DNA of 64,000 nt from contig NZ_JAOYOD010000001.1 of NCBI RefSeq assembly GCF_025833875.1, forward strand, positions 620,001-684,000. Direction: 5' to 3'. Origin of the DNA: Reichenbachiella ulvae. Lineage in GTDB: Bacteria; Bacteroidota; Bacteroidia; Cytophagales; Cyclobacteriaceae. How positions within the stretch are numbered: the first letter of the stretch is position 1; every line of letters begins with the position of its first letter. Position numbers and translations under genes: made by a program. Below, in pieces: positions 33,830 through 43,458 of the stretch. The notes below the pieces were generated by a model. The model saw only the letters and a list, made by a program, of their open reading frames with translations. It did not search any database and was not told where the DNA came from.

Positions 33830-34792
33830 TTATTCAAACACCGATGTAGTCACCTCGATTTTGTCTGAATGAACGGCTCTATCGACACTCGCATTGTATT
33901 CAAATCCTACCAACAAAATGATGGACAACAAGTACAGCCAAATCATCAATGCTATCAGCATTCCGAGAGAACCATAGAACTTGTTGTAGGTCGAGAAATT
34001 GTTGATGTAAAAGGAAAATGCATATGACACTAGCACACATGATACAGCTGAAAACACGGTTCCAGCAGAAAAGAATGTCCAACGATCTTTAATGGCCGGG
34101 GCAAAATAGTAAATCAAGGATATGGCTATGAAGAAGGAGGTACCAATTACTCCGTACTTCAACATCACAACTAAATAGTAAATGTACTTTTCGCCAAAGA
34201 ATCCCGAGTGAGATAGTTCTGCCAAAAACGTTTTACCTACCACCAGTAGAAAGATCGAAATGAATAACACAGATGCCATCATCAAGGTAAGGGCAGTTGC
34301 AATCAATCGGGTCTTTAGGAAGCTTCTTCTGTCCACCGTTTTGTAGATGCTATTGAATGCACTCATGAGGCTGTGCATGCCGTTAGTGGCAAGTATCAGG
34401 GCGAAGAGCACACCAAAAGAAAGCAGCCCTTCTCTCTTGTTGCTGACTATGTCTTCGATCGTGTCTGTTGCAGCTTTGAACATGTTTTCAGGCATCACAT
34501 TGGACATGAAGTTCATGATGCTATTGGCATCTATATGCGGCAGTACGCTATGGATGTAGGGTATCAGCGTGAAAATAAATATGATAGAAGGAAATATGGC
34601 TAGCGTAAAACTAAAGGCTACTCCACTGGCCATGGTCAATAATCGACTGTCCAACACACTGTCAAGAAAGATAACCACGGCATTGTAGAGGGTGGTTCTT
34701 CTTTTGTTAAGTCGAGTGGTTTTTAAAAATTTGATGATACGAGCGTACCAGCGCAACTTCATCAGGTGTTTATGAAGGCTTTTTCTAGTCAT
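33830..34792 (-). CDS. YihY/virulence factor BrkB family membrane protein
   Basis: The 320-residue product has about six membrane segments and the family signature (RLLTMASGVAFSFTLAIFPSIIF near residue 55, LRSLMSAFNSIYKTVDRR-like region, DRWTFFSAG). The family is annotated as YihY; the biochemical function is not known. The start codon overlaps the stop of the thioesterase gene (TGATG), so the two are translated together. Confidence 0.9.
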   Translation of the reverse strand: MTRKSLHKHLMKLRWYARIIKFLKTTRLNKRRTTLYNAVVIFLDSVLDSRLLTMASGVAFSFTLAIFPSIIFIFTLIPYIHSVLPHIDANSIMNFMSNVMPENMFKAATDTIEDIVSNKREGLLSFGVLFALILATNGMHSLMSAFNSIYKTVDRRSFLKTRLIATALTLMMASVLFISIFLLVVGKTFLAELSHSGFFGEKYIYYLVVMLKYGVIGTSFFIAISLIYYFAPAIKDRWTFFSAGTVFSAVSCVLVSYAFSFYINNFSTYNKFYGSLGMLIALMIWLYLLSIILLVGFEYNASVDRAVHSDKIEVTTSVFE

Positions 34793-35196
34793 CAGAAATA
34801 GGGCGCTAATAGTTTTTCCATTACTTCAGGCATTTTGCAGGGTTTTCCACTTTTCATGTCTACAAATACCAAAGTCGTTTCACCAATATTAATCAATTGC
34901 TCCTTTTCATTGAAAACTTCGTACTCAAAACGTATCCTGACCCGTGGCATTTCAGGGATTTTTACTTTGATCGTCAGGTTTTCATCGTATTTACCCGGAG
35001 CTATGTATTTGCTTTTATGCTCTAGTACGGGCATCATTACCCCCATGTCTTCCAGTTCTTTGTAGGACAAACCTAGATTTCTCAGGGATTCTACACGGCC
35101 TACTTCGTAGTACATCGCATAGTTGCCATAATACACATAACCCATTTGATCGGTCTCAGCATATCGAACTCTGACTTTGGCTTGAGATTCAAACAT
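34792..35196 (-). CDS. acyl-CoA thioesterase, 4HBT (YbgC/FadM-like)
   Basis: The 134-residue hotdog-fold enzyme starts VRVRYAETDQMGYVYYGNYAMYYE. The Tyr/Asp-Gln-Met-Gly-xVYYGNY segment holds the active site, with Asp in AETDQMG. It should hydrolyse short- or medium-chain acyl-CoA or acyl-ACP. It is the first gene of a two-gene operon with the YihY-like gene. Confidence 0.92.
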   Translation of the reverse strand: MFESQAKVRVRYAETDQMGYVYYGNYAMYYEVGRVESLRNLGLSYKELEDMGVMMPVLEHKSKYIAPGKYDENLTIKVKIPEMPRVRIRFEYEVFNEKEQLINIGETTLVFVDMKSGKPCKMPEVMEKLLAPYF

Positions 35197-35450
35197 GTTT
35201 ATTCTTTGGTGAACTAAAATTTATGCAATCTATACATTAATTCCTTCTATTTTGACCCCTGTCTCTTGGTAGAGCCCAAAAAGTAAATGCTTCTAGGAAA
35301 GACCGGAATAAAATGATAATACTCTGATAAGTCACTTTTTGAATATCAGAATAATCTGCAATTAGGCATTTATCAATTAACTTTTCGGAGATGATTAACC
35401 CAAATAAGCTAGTGCCCTTCAACAGGCATTGCACGAAAGAACATTGAAGC

Positions 35451-37076
35451 ATGGATATAGCATTTAACAAAAATGAAGACCAGTACAAGAAACTATTGTA
35501 TCAACTCAGCGAATCAGCTAAACGAGTAAAATTAGGCGGGGGTGAAAAGCGGATCGCAGCCCAGCATGAAAAAGGAAAACTGAGTGCACGAGAAAGAATT
35601 GATTATCTGCTGGATGATCCCAATGATTTTTTAGAGATCGGATTGTTCGCAGGTGAGGGCATGTATGAAGAGCAAGGAGGGTGTCCTTCTGGTGGTGTGG
35701 TCACAGGCATCGGATATGTACAGGGACGTCAATGCGTGGTGGTGGCCAATGATGCGACCGTGAAGGCAGGAGCATGGTTTCCAATTACAGCAAAAAAGAA
35801 CCTAAGGGCTCAAGAAGTGGCAATGGAAAATCACCTGCCGATAATATATCTGGTGGATAGTGCAGGAGTATTTCTTCCCATGCAGGATGAGATCTTTCCA
35901 GACAAGGAGCACTTTGGGCGTCAGTTTAGAAATAACGCAAAGATGTCTGCCATGGGAATCGTACAGATAGCGGCCATCATGGGTAGTTGTGTGGCTGGTG
36001 GAGCCTACTTGCCGATCATGTCAGATGAAGCCATGATAGTGGATAAAACAGGCTCTATTTTTCTCGCAGGAAGTTATCTGGTCAAAGCTGCGATAGGAGA
36101 GAATATTGATAATGAAACTCTGGGAGGAGCTACTACTCATTGTGAAATATCAGGTGTAACGGACAATAAGTTTGACTCTGACGAGGATTGTCTGGATGCC
36201 ATCAAAAGAATTTTTGATAAGATTGGTGCATCAGAAAAAGCTGGTTTTGATAGGGTAAAGGCGGCAGAACCTAAGTTGGATCAAAAGGAAATCTACGGAT
36301 TGTTTCCGACGGATAGAGTGAAGCCATACAACATGCTGGATATCATTTTGCGTCTGGTTGATCATTCTGAATTTGACGAATACAAAAAGGATTATGGCAA
36401 ATCCCTCATCTGTGGTCATGGTCGGATCGATGGTTGGGCAGTGGGGATAGTTGCCAACCAACGCGAGATGGTCAAGACAAAGAAAGGTGAGATGCAGATG
36501 GGAGGTGTGATCTATTCGGATTCAGCTGATAAGGCGGCCCGATTTATCATGAACTGTAATCAGCGCAAGATCCCGTTGGTTTTTTTACATGACGTCAGTG
36601 GTTTTATGGTAGGTAGCAAAGCGGAACATGGAGGGATCATAAAAGATGGAGCCAAAATGGTGAATGCGATGGCCAATTCTGTCGTGCCGAAGTTTACCTT
36701 TATTTTGGGCAATTCCTATGGGGCAGGTAACTATGCGATGTGCGGTAAAGCTTATGACCCTCGCTTGATCTACGCATGGCCAACCGCACAAATGGCGGTA
36801 ATGAGTGGCGCTGCAGCATCCAATACCTTGTTGCAGATCAAGGTGGCCTCCTTAAAAGCCAAAGGAGAAGAAGTGACTAATGAAGTGAAAGAAGCTTTTT
36901 TGAAAGAAATCACCGATCGCTACACTGAGCAATTGAGTCCCTACTATGCGGCATCAAGACTGTGGGTGGATGGAGTGGTAGATCCCTTGCAGACAAGGAG
37001 AATCATATCTACAGGGATTGAGGCAGCCAATCATGCACCCGTGGATAAATTCAATGTTGGGGTAATTCAGACATAA
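35451..37076 (+). CDS. acyl-CoA carboxylase beta (carboxyltransferase) subunit
   Basis: The 541-residue product is the carboxyltransferase half of a propionyl-, methylcrotonyl- or geranyl-CoA-type carboxylase. Motifs: GKLSARERIDYLLDD, GGVVTGIGYVQGR, CVAGGAYLPIMSDEAM and, in the C-terminal domain, GFMVGSKAEHGGIIKDGAKM and FILGNSYGAGNYAMCG. The length and motifs are closest in memory to methylcrotonyl-CoA carboxylase beta, but the substrate is not settled. The biotin/carboxylase alpha subunit is not next to it. Confidence 0.93.
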   Translation: MDIAFNKNEDQYKKLLYQLSESAKRVKLGGGEKRIAAQHEKGKLSARERIDYLLDDPNDFLEIGLFAGEGMYEEQGGCPSGGVVTGIGYVQGRQCVVVANDATVKAGAWFPITAKKNLRAQEVAMENHLPIIYLVDSAGVFLPMQDEIFPDKEHFGRQFRNNAKMSAMGIVQIAAIMGSCVAGGAYLPIMSDEAMIVDKTGSIFLAGSYLVKAAIGENIDNETLGGATTHCEISGVTDNKFDSDEDCLDAIKRIFDKIGASEKAGFDRVKAAEPKLDQKEIYGLFPTDRVKPYNMLDIILRLVDHSEFDEYKKDYGKSLICGHGRIDGWAVGIVANQREMVKTKKGEMQMGGVIYSDSADKAARFIMNCNQRKIPLVFLHDVSGFMVGSKAEHGGIIKDGAKMVNAMANSVVPKFTFILGNSYGAGNYAMCGKAYDPRLIYAWPTAQMAVMSGAAASNTLLQIKVASLKAKGEEVTNEVKEAFLKEITDRYTEQLSPYYAASRLWVDGVVDPLQTRRIISTGIEAANHAPVDKFNVGVIQT

Positions 37077-37187
37077 TTCTTCTTTATTCTGAGTGATTGT
37101 CCGCTTTTATGTGAATTATTCTTAAATTATTTCATAGCTCATTTGGCGTGTTTGAATAAATTCACGCCCTGAAACGAAAAGGAGTAA

Positions 37188-38054
37188 ATGGCTGACGAGA
37201 TACAGGATATCAACGAAAAAGAATTGACTGCATTAATTTCATTGCTGGACGATAATGATTCAGAGGTGTCACATCATGTCGAACAAAAACTGCTATCTCT
37301 TGGCACTTCTGTGATTCCTTATTTGGAAAAGGAATGGATGAAGAACAGTCTGATTCCAGATGTCAGAATCAAAATCGAAGACATCATACATGAGCTACAG
37401 TATGAACTGCTGAAAGAGCGCATGAAGGCCTGGAAGGATTCGGGAGCAGAAAGTCTGATGGAAGGGATGATGTTGGTAGCCAACTATCAATACCCTGATC
37501 TGAGTCTCGGCTATCTCAATCGCAAACTTGAGCAGTATTACTATGAGGCATGGAAGGAGTTTAATGGAGATTATACCCCTGTTCAGGAAGTCAAAATCCT
37601 GAATGACATCATGTATAATCGTCTCAAGTTTCGTCCGAATTCCAAGAATTTTCATTCGCCATCCAATGGGATGATCAATCTGGTGATGGAGTCGAAAAAA
37701 GGAAATCCCTTGAGTCTATGTGTCATCTATTTGCTGATGGCTCAAAAACTGAAGTTGCCGATCTATGGAGTTAATCTTCCTAACCTCTTCATCGTGACTT
37801 ACAAAACGCAGGAGACGCAGTTTTATATTAATGTCTTTAACAATGGAATCATATTCACTACTGAAGATATCGACAACTACATCGAGCAACTTCATCTGAC
37901 CAAACAGGACATCTACTATCAGCCCTGTTCTAATTTGGATATTGTGGTTCGGGCGTTGCGAAACCTTATCGCTTCATTTGAAAAGCTAGGAGAGTATAAG
38001 AAATCGGATGATGTGAAAGTCCTGCTTCAGGTTCTGGAGGATTCTGAAGATTAA
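37188..38054 (+). CDS. SirB1-like transglutaminase-fold protein, possibly catalytically dead
   Basis: The 288-residue product has an N-terminal helical repeat part (about 1-75) and the SirB1 transglutaminase-like domain (about 115-240): EVKILNDIMYNRLKFRPNS, GNPLSLCVIYLLMAQKL with the Cys, then GVNLPNLFIVTY. The family normally has GHF at the latter site and an Asp further on (DPFNGG); here they read NLF and INVFNNG, so His and Asp are replaced. The Cys is kept. It may be a non-enzymatic binding protein. It lies 111 bases downstream of the carboxylase gene. Confidence 0.82.
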   Translation: MADEIQDINEKELTALISLLDDNDSEVSHHVEQKLLSLGTSVIPYLEKEWMKNSLIPDVRIKIEDIIHELQYELLKERMKAWKDSGAESLMEGMMLVANYQYPDLSLGYLNRKLEQYYYEAWKEFNGDYTPVQEVKILNDIMYNRLKFRPNSKNFHSPSNGMINLVMESKKGNPLSLCVIYLLMAQKLKLPIYGVNLPNLFIVTYKTQETQFYINVFNNGIIFTTEDIDNYIEQLHLTKQDIYYQPCSNLDIVVRALRNLIASFEKLGEYKKSDDVKVLLQVLEDSED

Positions 38055-38612
38055 TTATCTAATCCTGCAACCTGCAGCTCTTTCGTAACTGTGTGGGGCT
38101 GGTTTGTTTTGCAATAGGTTGTTCAAAACTGCCTGTGCATAATTGACAGTGGCGTCATCGGCTACTTGCGGACTGTCATCAATTGCTCCTCTATATACTA
38201 TATCCCATTTGCCTTTGTCCAGCTTGGCAATGGCAATTTCAGGACTTTTCTGAATACCCAGAATTTGTTTAGCGGTATGATCTAAATCCAGATAATAGGG
38301 AGCGTCTAGTCGTTTGGCCTGTGCTTTTGTATCTTTTGAGTTTTCCTTGTTTTGGCGAGGAGTATGCGCATTGACGATAAAGAAATTGACCTTGGATTGA
38401 TATTGATCAATCAATTCCTGAATTCTCGTCTCGTATAGTTGATCATAAGGACAGTCTGTACTAGTAAATACAAATACCGAGATGTCATGCTTTTTGTTCA
38501 AGGTGACTATATCCTCCTTTTGCACATCCCAAAGCGATAAATCACCAATGGTCTGAGCCTGGCTATAAAAGCTGAAAAATGTAATGATCGTAAGGAGGGA
38601 GAGGAGTTTCAT
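38055..38612 (-). CDS. secreted redoxin/thioredoxin-like protein
   Basis: The product of about 185 residues has a signal peptide (MKLLSLLTIITFFSFYSQAQ) and a peroxiredoxin-like fold with a single Cys in FTSTDCPYDQLY. The C-terminus ends GCRIR, a pattern found in the same redoxin group. The TTG at 38627 is a weaker start. It is the last gene of the pdxA/phosphopantetheinyl transferase operon. The substrate is unknown. Confidence 0.8.
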   Translation of the reverse strand: MKLLSLLTIITFFSFYSQAQTIGDLSLWDVQKEDIVTLNKKHDISVFVFTSTDCPYDQLYETRIQELIDQYQSKVNFFIVNAHTPRQNKENSKDTKAQAKRLDAPYYLDLDHTAKQILGIQKSPEIAIAKLDKGKWDIVYRGAIDDSPQVADDATVNYAQAVLNNLLQNKPAPHSYERAAGCRIR

Positions 38613-38623
38613 GTTGCTTTTTA

Positions 38624-39238
38624 TCAAAGGTTGTAAGTCACGATATATTGATCTTCGCGTTGCATGTTCAATTTCACAGGCTTGTCAATATCATCCTTCT
38701 TGATGCAGCAAAATACCTTGTCGTCTTTTAAGTGATCGATGAAGATGTTTTGCTTGAAACTTAAATTGGTGCGGCCATGCATCTTATAGATGGATTCCTT
38801 GGCGCACCAGTAGATGCAGAGTCTTTCAAGGTCCTCTTTGCATCGTTCCAATTCCTTTTCATTCAAGAATTTGTTCTTGACTCTAGCCAACTGCTCTCTA
38901 GGTTGTTCAATATCTATGCCACAAGGCTCATCCAGATTAATTAATGCAGCAATTTTTGGAAAACTATGGGACAATGAAATGTGGTGAGTCGAATCGATAA
39001 GGTGTGGTTTGCCGTGGCTGTCTTTGCAGATCCCATGAAAGGGGATGTCCATTTCTTTGCAAAGCTCCTGGATCAGCTGTCTGGAGGCGATATGCTCAGC
39101 CTTTTTTTGTGGATGGTAGTGCGATATTTTTTCAAGCTCCTTATCATCATATCCAGCCATAAGTTGCTCTGTGGTTTCCTCGATTTCCCAGATGCCTAAC
39201 ATGATGTGGCTGGATATTTTGAATTGCTTTTTGATCAT
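38624..39238 (-). CDS. 4'-phosphopantetheinyl transferase superfamily protein
   Basis: The 204-residue product carries the Mg2+-binding motif CGIDIEQPRE and the second signature IYWCAKESIYKMHGR. It should transfer the phosphopantetheine arm of CoA to a carrier protein (Sfp type). SLSHSFPKIAA precedes the first motif as in the family. It overlaps pdxA by four bases (ATGA). The carrier protein target is not visible; the FabF-like gene is distant. Confidence 0.92.
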   Translation of the reverse strand: MIKKQFKISSHIMLGIWEIEETTEQLMAGYDDKELEKISHYHPQKKAEHIASRQLIQELCKEMDIPFHGICKDSHGKPHLIDSTHHISLSHSFPKIAALINLDEPCGIDIEQPREQLARVKNKFLNEKELERCKEDLERLCIYWCAKESIYKMHGRTNLSFKQNIFIDHLKDDKVFCCIKKDDIDKPVKLNMQREDQYIVTYNL

Positions 39239-40266
39239 GACGCCTCGTTTTCCAGTCGATAGTTCGAGATGTCTAGTGCAGCAAAGATAGCTGTACGCAT
39301 GCTGCTTTCATCTGCTTCGTCGGTGCCTGCCAGGCTATAGGCCGTGCCGTGATCGGGAGAAGTCCTGACGAAGGGAAGCCCTGCTGTAAAATTGACCCCA
39401 CTGGCAAAAGTCAGACTTTTGAAAGGAATCAATCCCTGATCGTGGTACATAGCCAAAACCGCATCGAATTTGCTGAATTCGCCATTCCCAAAAAATCCAT
39501 CGGCAGGATAGGGACCCATGATGATTTGTCCCTTTTCTTTCATCTTTTCTATGGTTGGCGCGATGATTTCCTTGTCTTCAGTACCCAATAGACCGTCTTC
39601 ACCGGCATGTGGGTTGAGCCCCAAAACCGCGATTTTCGGCTTGTGAATCCCAAAGTCCTTTTTCAATGAGGTAATCATCATTTTCAACTTCTTTTCTATG
39701 TTTTCTGCAGTCACCTGTGCCGGTACATCTTTGAGAGGGATGTGGCCGCTGAGTACGCCGACTCTCAGGTTTTCAGATACCATAAACATCAAACTGTCTT
39801 TGGCTTCTGCTTTTTCAGCCAGGTATTCCGTGTGACCAGGGAATTTGAATTGGTCATTCTGGATATTGAGTTTGTTGATGGGTGCTGTGACCAAAGCCTG
39901 AATCTTACCGGCTTTCAAGTCCTCAGTAGCTCTTTCTAATGCCAAAAAGGCATATTTACCACCTATTTCGTTGCTCACTCCGGGTGTGACATCTACCTGA
40001 TCCTCCCAGCAGTTGAGTACATTCACTTTTTTGTGATAGGCCTCACTGATGTCTGAGATCGGGGTAAAATTGAAATTGTTCTGATTGAGTGACTTTCTAT
40101 AAAATGAAAGTACTTTTGCCGAGCCATAGATTACCGGAGTAAAGTATCTGGACATCTTGTTATTGGACAAGGCTTTGATGATTACCTCAGGGCCAACGCC
40201 ATTGATGTCTCCAATCGAAATCCCAATGATTGATTTTTGGTTTTGGTTCTTCGTCTCTTTCTCCAT
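39235..40266 (-). CDS. pdxA: 4-hydroxythreonine-4-phosphate dehydrogenase
   Basis: The product of about 343 residues works in the deoxyxylulose-independent route to vitamin B6 precursors: it oxidises 4-phosphohydroxy-threonine with NAD. Motifs: IGISIGDINGVGPEVI, LVTAPINKLNIQ, FPGHTEYLAEKA, LGLNPHAGEDGLLGTED and AMYHDQGLIPFK. The ATG at 40266 fits the family start; 40281 is an alternative and 40344 adds a non-family leader. It is divergent from rsmA. Confidence 0.93.
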   Translation of the reverse strand: MEKETKNQNQKSIIGISIGDINGVGPEVIIKALSNNKMSRYFTPVIYGSAKVLSFYRKSLNQNNFNFTPISDISEAYHKKVNVLNCWEDQVDVTPGVSNEIGGKYAFLALERATEDLKAGKIQALVTAPINKLNIQNDQFKFPGHTEYLAEKAEAKDSLMFMVSENLRVGVLSGHIPLKDVPAQVTAENIEKKLKMMITSLKKDFGIHKPKIAVLGLNPHAGEDGLLGTEDKEIIAPTIEKMKEKGQIIMGPYPADGFFGNGEFSKFDAVLAMYHDQGLIPFKSLTFASGVNFTAGLPFVRTSPDHGTAYSLAGTDEADESSMRTAIFAALDISNYRLENEAS

Positions 40267-40367
40267 ATTTATGTCATTCATCACGGTAATCGCCGGGTAG
40301 ATGGGGCCAATAGTGCTGTTGTCGATCCCGACGCTTGCCTGCAATTTATAACAAATTCAGAAATACA

Positions 40368-41150
40368 ATGGCGCAGGTTAGACCGAAAAAACAATTAGGA
40401 CAACACTTTCTAAAAGACCTTTCGATTGCTCAAAAAATTGTGGATGCTTTACCCAAAGATTCCCGCAGCAATGTTTTAGAAATTGGGCCCGGTACTGGTG
40501 TGCTATCTGATCTGATGGTCGACGAAGAATCTTTTAGGAATTTGGTCCTTTTGGATGTGGATAGGGAATCGATCGATTATCTGGAAAAGAAATACAAAGA
40601 CAAGGAAGTAAAGATCTTACTGGCTGATTTTTTGAAAGAAGACGTATTGTCCATTTTCAACAATGGACATTTTAGCATCATTGGCAATTTTCCCTACAAT
40701 ATCTCCTCGCAGATATTTTTCAAAGTACTGGATATCAAAGAGCATGTGGATGAGGTAGTGTGCATGCTGCAAAAAGAGGTAGCCGAAAGAATAGCCTCAA
40801 AGGAAGGAAACAAAGATTATGGTATCCTGAGTGTACTGCTTCAGGCCTATTATGATATTGAATACCTCTTTACCGTTCCACCAGAAGTTTTTTTGCCACC
40901 ACCCAAGGTGAACTCTGGTGTGATACGTCTAAAAAGAAACGGAGTGTCGGATATAGGATGTGATGAGAAGTTGTTCAAGCGAGTGGTCAAAGCAGGCTTC
41001 CAAATGAGACGCAAAACATTGCGCAACGCCTTAAAACCTTTAAATTTGCCCGAGTCGATCAGGGAGCAAGAGGTCTTCAATAAACGAGCCGAGCAGCTGT
41101 CTGTAGACGATTTTATTCAACTCACAAACCTTATCCAAAGTCATGTCTGA
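40368..41150 (+). CDS. rsmA: 16S rRNA (adenine1518-N6/1519-N6)-dimethyltransferase
   Basis: The product of about 260 residues uses S-adenosylmethionine to dimethylate two adenines near the 3' end of 16S rRNA. Motifs: RPKKQLGQHFLKD, LEIGPGTGVLSDLM and NFPYNISSQIFFK, then the C-terminal VPPEVFLPPPKVNSGVIRL. The ATG at 40368 (MAQVRPKK) is preferred over one at 40335, because it starts directly before the conserved GQHF region. It overlaps mgtE by eight bases. Confidence 0.96.
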   Translation: MAQVRPKKQLGQHFLKDLSIAQKIVDALPKDSRSNVLEIGPGTGVLSDLMVDEESFRNLVLLDVDRESIDYLEKKYKDKEVKILLADFLKEDVLSIFNNGHFSIIGNFPYNISSQIFFKVLDIKEHVDEVVCMLQKEVAERIASKEGNKDYGILSVLLQAYYDIEYLFTVPPEVFLPPPKVNSGVIRLKRNGVSDIGCDEKLFKRVVKAGFQMRRKTLRNALKPLNLPESIREQEVFNKRAEQLSVDDFIQLTNLIQSHV

Positions 41151-42507
41151 AATCATGGAATTCGAACTGTCGAAGGAGTTTCTCGAGCATTTTAACCCTG
41201 CGGTTGAAGAGCGAAAGGACGACTTCATACGAGAAACCCTCGAGGGGGTCAATCCGGCAGATATTACCGAACTCCTTGAGGAATTTGACGCGGAAGATTC
41301 CAAGTATGTTTTAGAGCTTTTGGATCCTGAAGTGGGATCTAGAGTCATCATCGAGCTGGAGGAGGACATCCAGTCTCACTTTTTAGAGCATTTCACATCC
41401 GAAGAAATTGCCGTCTTTCTGGATCACCTGGATTCGGATGATGGGGTTCATATCCTCAACGGACTACCGATCAGCAAGCGCGAAGAGGTAATCACGCTGG
41501 TAGAAAATGAAGAGAAAGCGGGCTACCTGCTGGATCTACTGCGCTATGAAGATGATGTCGCCGGTGGTTTGATGGCCAAAGAGTTGATCAAAGCGAACCA
41601 CAACTGGACGATTCAGCGATGTATCGACGAGATCAGAAAGCAGGCCGAAAATGTACAAAAAATCTATTCGGTATACGTGGTAGACGACAATGGTATCTTG
41701 CTAGGTAGAGTGTCCCTGAAGCGCATCATTCTAGCAGAGGACAATGCCAAGATTGCTGATATATACGACGAGGAGGTGATCGCAGTGGAGACCTATGTAG
41801 ACGAGGAAGAGGTCGTGCAAACCATGCAAAAGTATGATTTGGAGGCACTTCCTGTAGTAAACGTAAGAGGTAAACTGGTAGGTCGAATCACGATTGATGA
41901 CGTATTGGATGTCATCACCGAGCAGGCTGAAGAGGACATCCAAATGATGTCGGGTATTTCTTCTGATGTAGAGGAGGATGATACGGTTTGGATCATTTCC
42001 AAAGCGCGATTACCCTGGTTGGTGATTGGTCTGGTAGGTGGTCTGTTGGGGGCTAAGTTTATCAGCTTGTTCGAAACAGAGATTGCAATTGTACCCGCCA
42101 TGGCCTTCTTTATCCCGCTGATTACTGCGACAGGAGGGAATGTAGGAATTCAATCCTCTACCTTGATCGTACAGGGCTTGGCCAACTCCAGTGTGTTTAG
42201 TAATTCGATTTTCAGGAAATTGGTGAAGATGCTGGCCGTGGCGATTGTGAATGGAGTGATTCTGGCCATTATTGTTTTTGGGATTGTGATTTTTTCTACC
42301 TCAGATCAAACCATCGCTATTACGGTGAGTACGGCTCTTTTCAGTGTGGTTTTGCTCGCATCCTTTATGGGAACCATTACTCCGTTGATATTAAATAATC
42401 TAGGAGTGAATCCTGCCATAGCATCAGGACCGTTTATTACCACAGCCAATGACCTTTTGGGTTTGGCAGTATATTTCTTTGTGGCACATCAGTTATATGG
42501 ACTATAA
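41143..42507 (+). CDS. mgtE: magnesium transporter MgtE
   Basis: The 454-residue product has the acidic N-domain (LEEFDAEDSKYVLELLD region), two CBS domains (about 140-260, with VYVVDDNGILLGRVSLKRI and LPVVNVRGKLVGRITIDDV) and a C-terminal membrane domain of about five helices with PLITATGGNVGIQSSTL. It takes up Mg2+ with gating by the N- and CBS-domains. It overlaps rsmA by eight bases. Confidence 0.95.
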   Translation: MSEIMEFELSKEFLEHFNPAVEERKDDFIRETLEGVNPADITELLEEFDAEDSKYVLELLDPEVGSRVIIELEEDIQSHFLEHFTSEEIAVFLDHLDSDDGVHILNGLPISKREEVITLVENEEKAGYLLDLLRYEDDVAGGLMAKELIKANHNWTIQRCIDEIRKQAENVQKIYSVYVVDDNGILLGRVSLKRIILAEDNAKIADIYDEEVIAVETYVDEEEVVQTMQKYDLEALPVVNVRGKLVGRITIDDVLDVITEQAEEDIQMMSGISSDVEEDDTVWIISKARLPWLVIGLVGGLLGAKFISLFETEIAIVPAMAFFIPLITATGGNVGIQSSTLIVQGLANSSVFSNSIFRKLVKMLAVAIVNGVILAIIVFGIVIFSTSDQTIAITVSTALFSVVLLASFMGTITPLILNNLGVNPAIASGPFITTANDLLGLAVYFFVAHQLYGL

Positions 42508-42523
42508 GTCTGTGTATGAGATT

Positions 42524-43456
42524 ATGAAAAAGATATTAGTGATTGATGAAATGCATGCCAGTCTGTCGGGTATGCTAGCTAAAATTGGATATGAGACAGA
42601 TTATCAACCTACCATTAGCCGGGAGGATATCCAGTCGATTTCGGATGAATATGTAGGTATGGTGGTCCGAAGCAAAACGGTCATTGATGAGGATCTGCTA
42701 AAGAAAAAGCAGGCGCTTAAGTTCATCGCCAGAGCAGGAGCAGGAATCGACCAGCTGGATGTAGACTATATCGAAAGTCGTGGCATCCAGATCATCAATG
42801 CACCGGAAGGAAATCGCGATGCTTTGGGGGAGCATGTCATCGGTATGCTGCTCAGCTTATCGAATAATTTGAGAAAGTCTGACCGTGAGGTGAGAGATTA
42901 TATATGGGATCGCGAAGGGAATCGTGGATTTGAGATATCTGGAAAGACTGTGGGGCTTTTGGGATACGGATACATGGCCAGCGCAGTGGCAGAAAAGTTG
43001 TCAGGCTTTGGCTGTCGGGTGATTGCCTACGACAAGTATAAGAAGGGCTTTGGCGATCTCTATGTAGAGGAAGTGAGCATGGAGGACGTGTTTGCTCAAT
43101 CGGATGTTTTCAGCCTCCACGTGCCTTTGACTGAGGAAACAAGAGGTTTGGTAGATGCCAAATACCTGTCCCAATTCGAAAAGAATATTGTTTTGATCAA
43201 TGCCGCCAGAGGTGAGGTGGTGGATACCGCTGATTTGCTTTCATCGCTACAATCAGGCAAGGTGACCCATGCAGCTTTAGATGTATTGGAAAACGAAAAA
43301 TTTAAAACTTTGACTTCAGATCAGAAGGCTACTTATGACCAATTATTTCAATTGGACAATGTGCTCTTCTCTCCACACATAGGAGGGTGGACCTTCGAAT
43401 CTTATGAAAATATCAATCGGGTTCTTGTTCAAAAGATTGCAAAATTGGATCTTTAG
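42524..43456 (+). CDS. D-isomer-specific 2-hydroxyacid dehydrogenase
   Basis: The product of about 310 residues begins MKKILVIDEMHASL. An ATG at 42497 (MDYKSVYE) is possible, and the earlier 42449 codon would overlap mgtE by 59 bases. It has the NAD-binding GLLGYGYMASAVAEKLSGFG, INAARGEVVDTADLL with the catalytic Arg, a Glu region near LENEKF and the catalytic His in FSPHIGGWT. It is close to D-3-phosphoglycerate dehydrogenase (SerA) in pattern but lacks its ACT regulatory domain. A hydroxyacid reductase role is equally possible. It starts 16 bases after mgtE. Confidence 0.88.
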   Translation: MKKILVIDEMHASLSGMLAKIGYETDYQPTISREDIQSISDEYVGMVVRSKTVIDEDLLKKKQALKFIARAGAGIDQLDVDYIESRGIQIINAPEGNRDALGEHVIGMLLSLSNNLRKSDREVRDYIWDREGNRGFEISGKTVGLLGYGYMASAVAEKLSGFGCRVIAYDKYKKGFGDLYVEEVSMEDVFAQSDVFSLHVPLTEETRGLVDAKYLSQFEKNIVLINAARGEVVDTADLLSSLQSGKVTHAALDVLENEKFKTLTSDQKATYDQLFQLDNVLFSPHIGGWTFESYENINRVLVQKIAKLDL

Positions 43457-43458
43457 TC

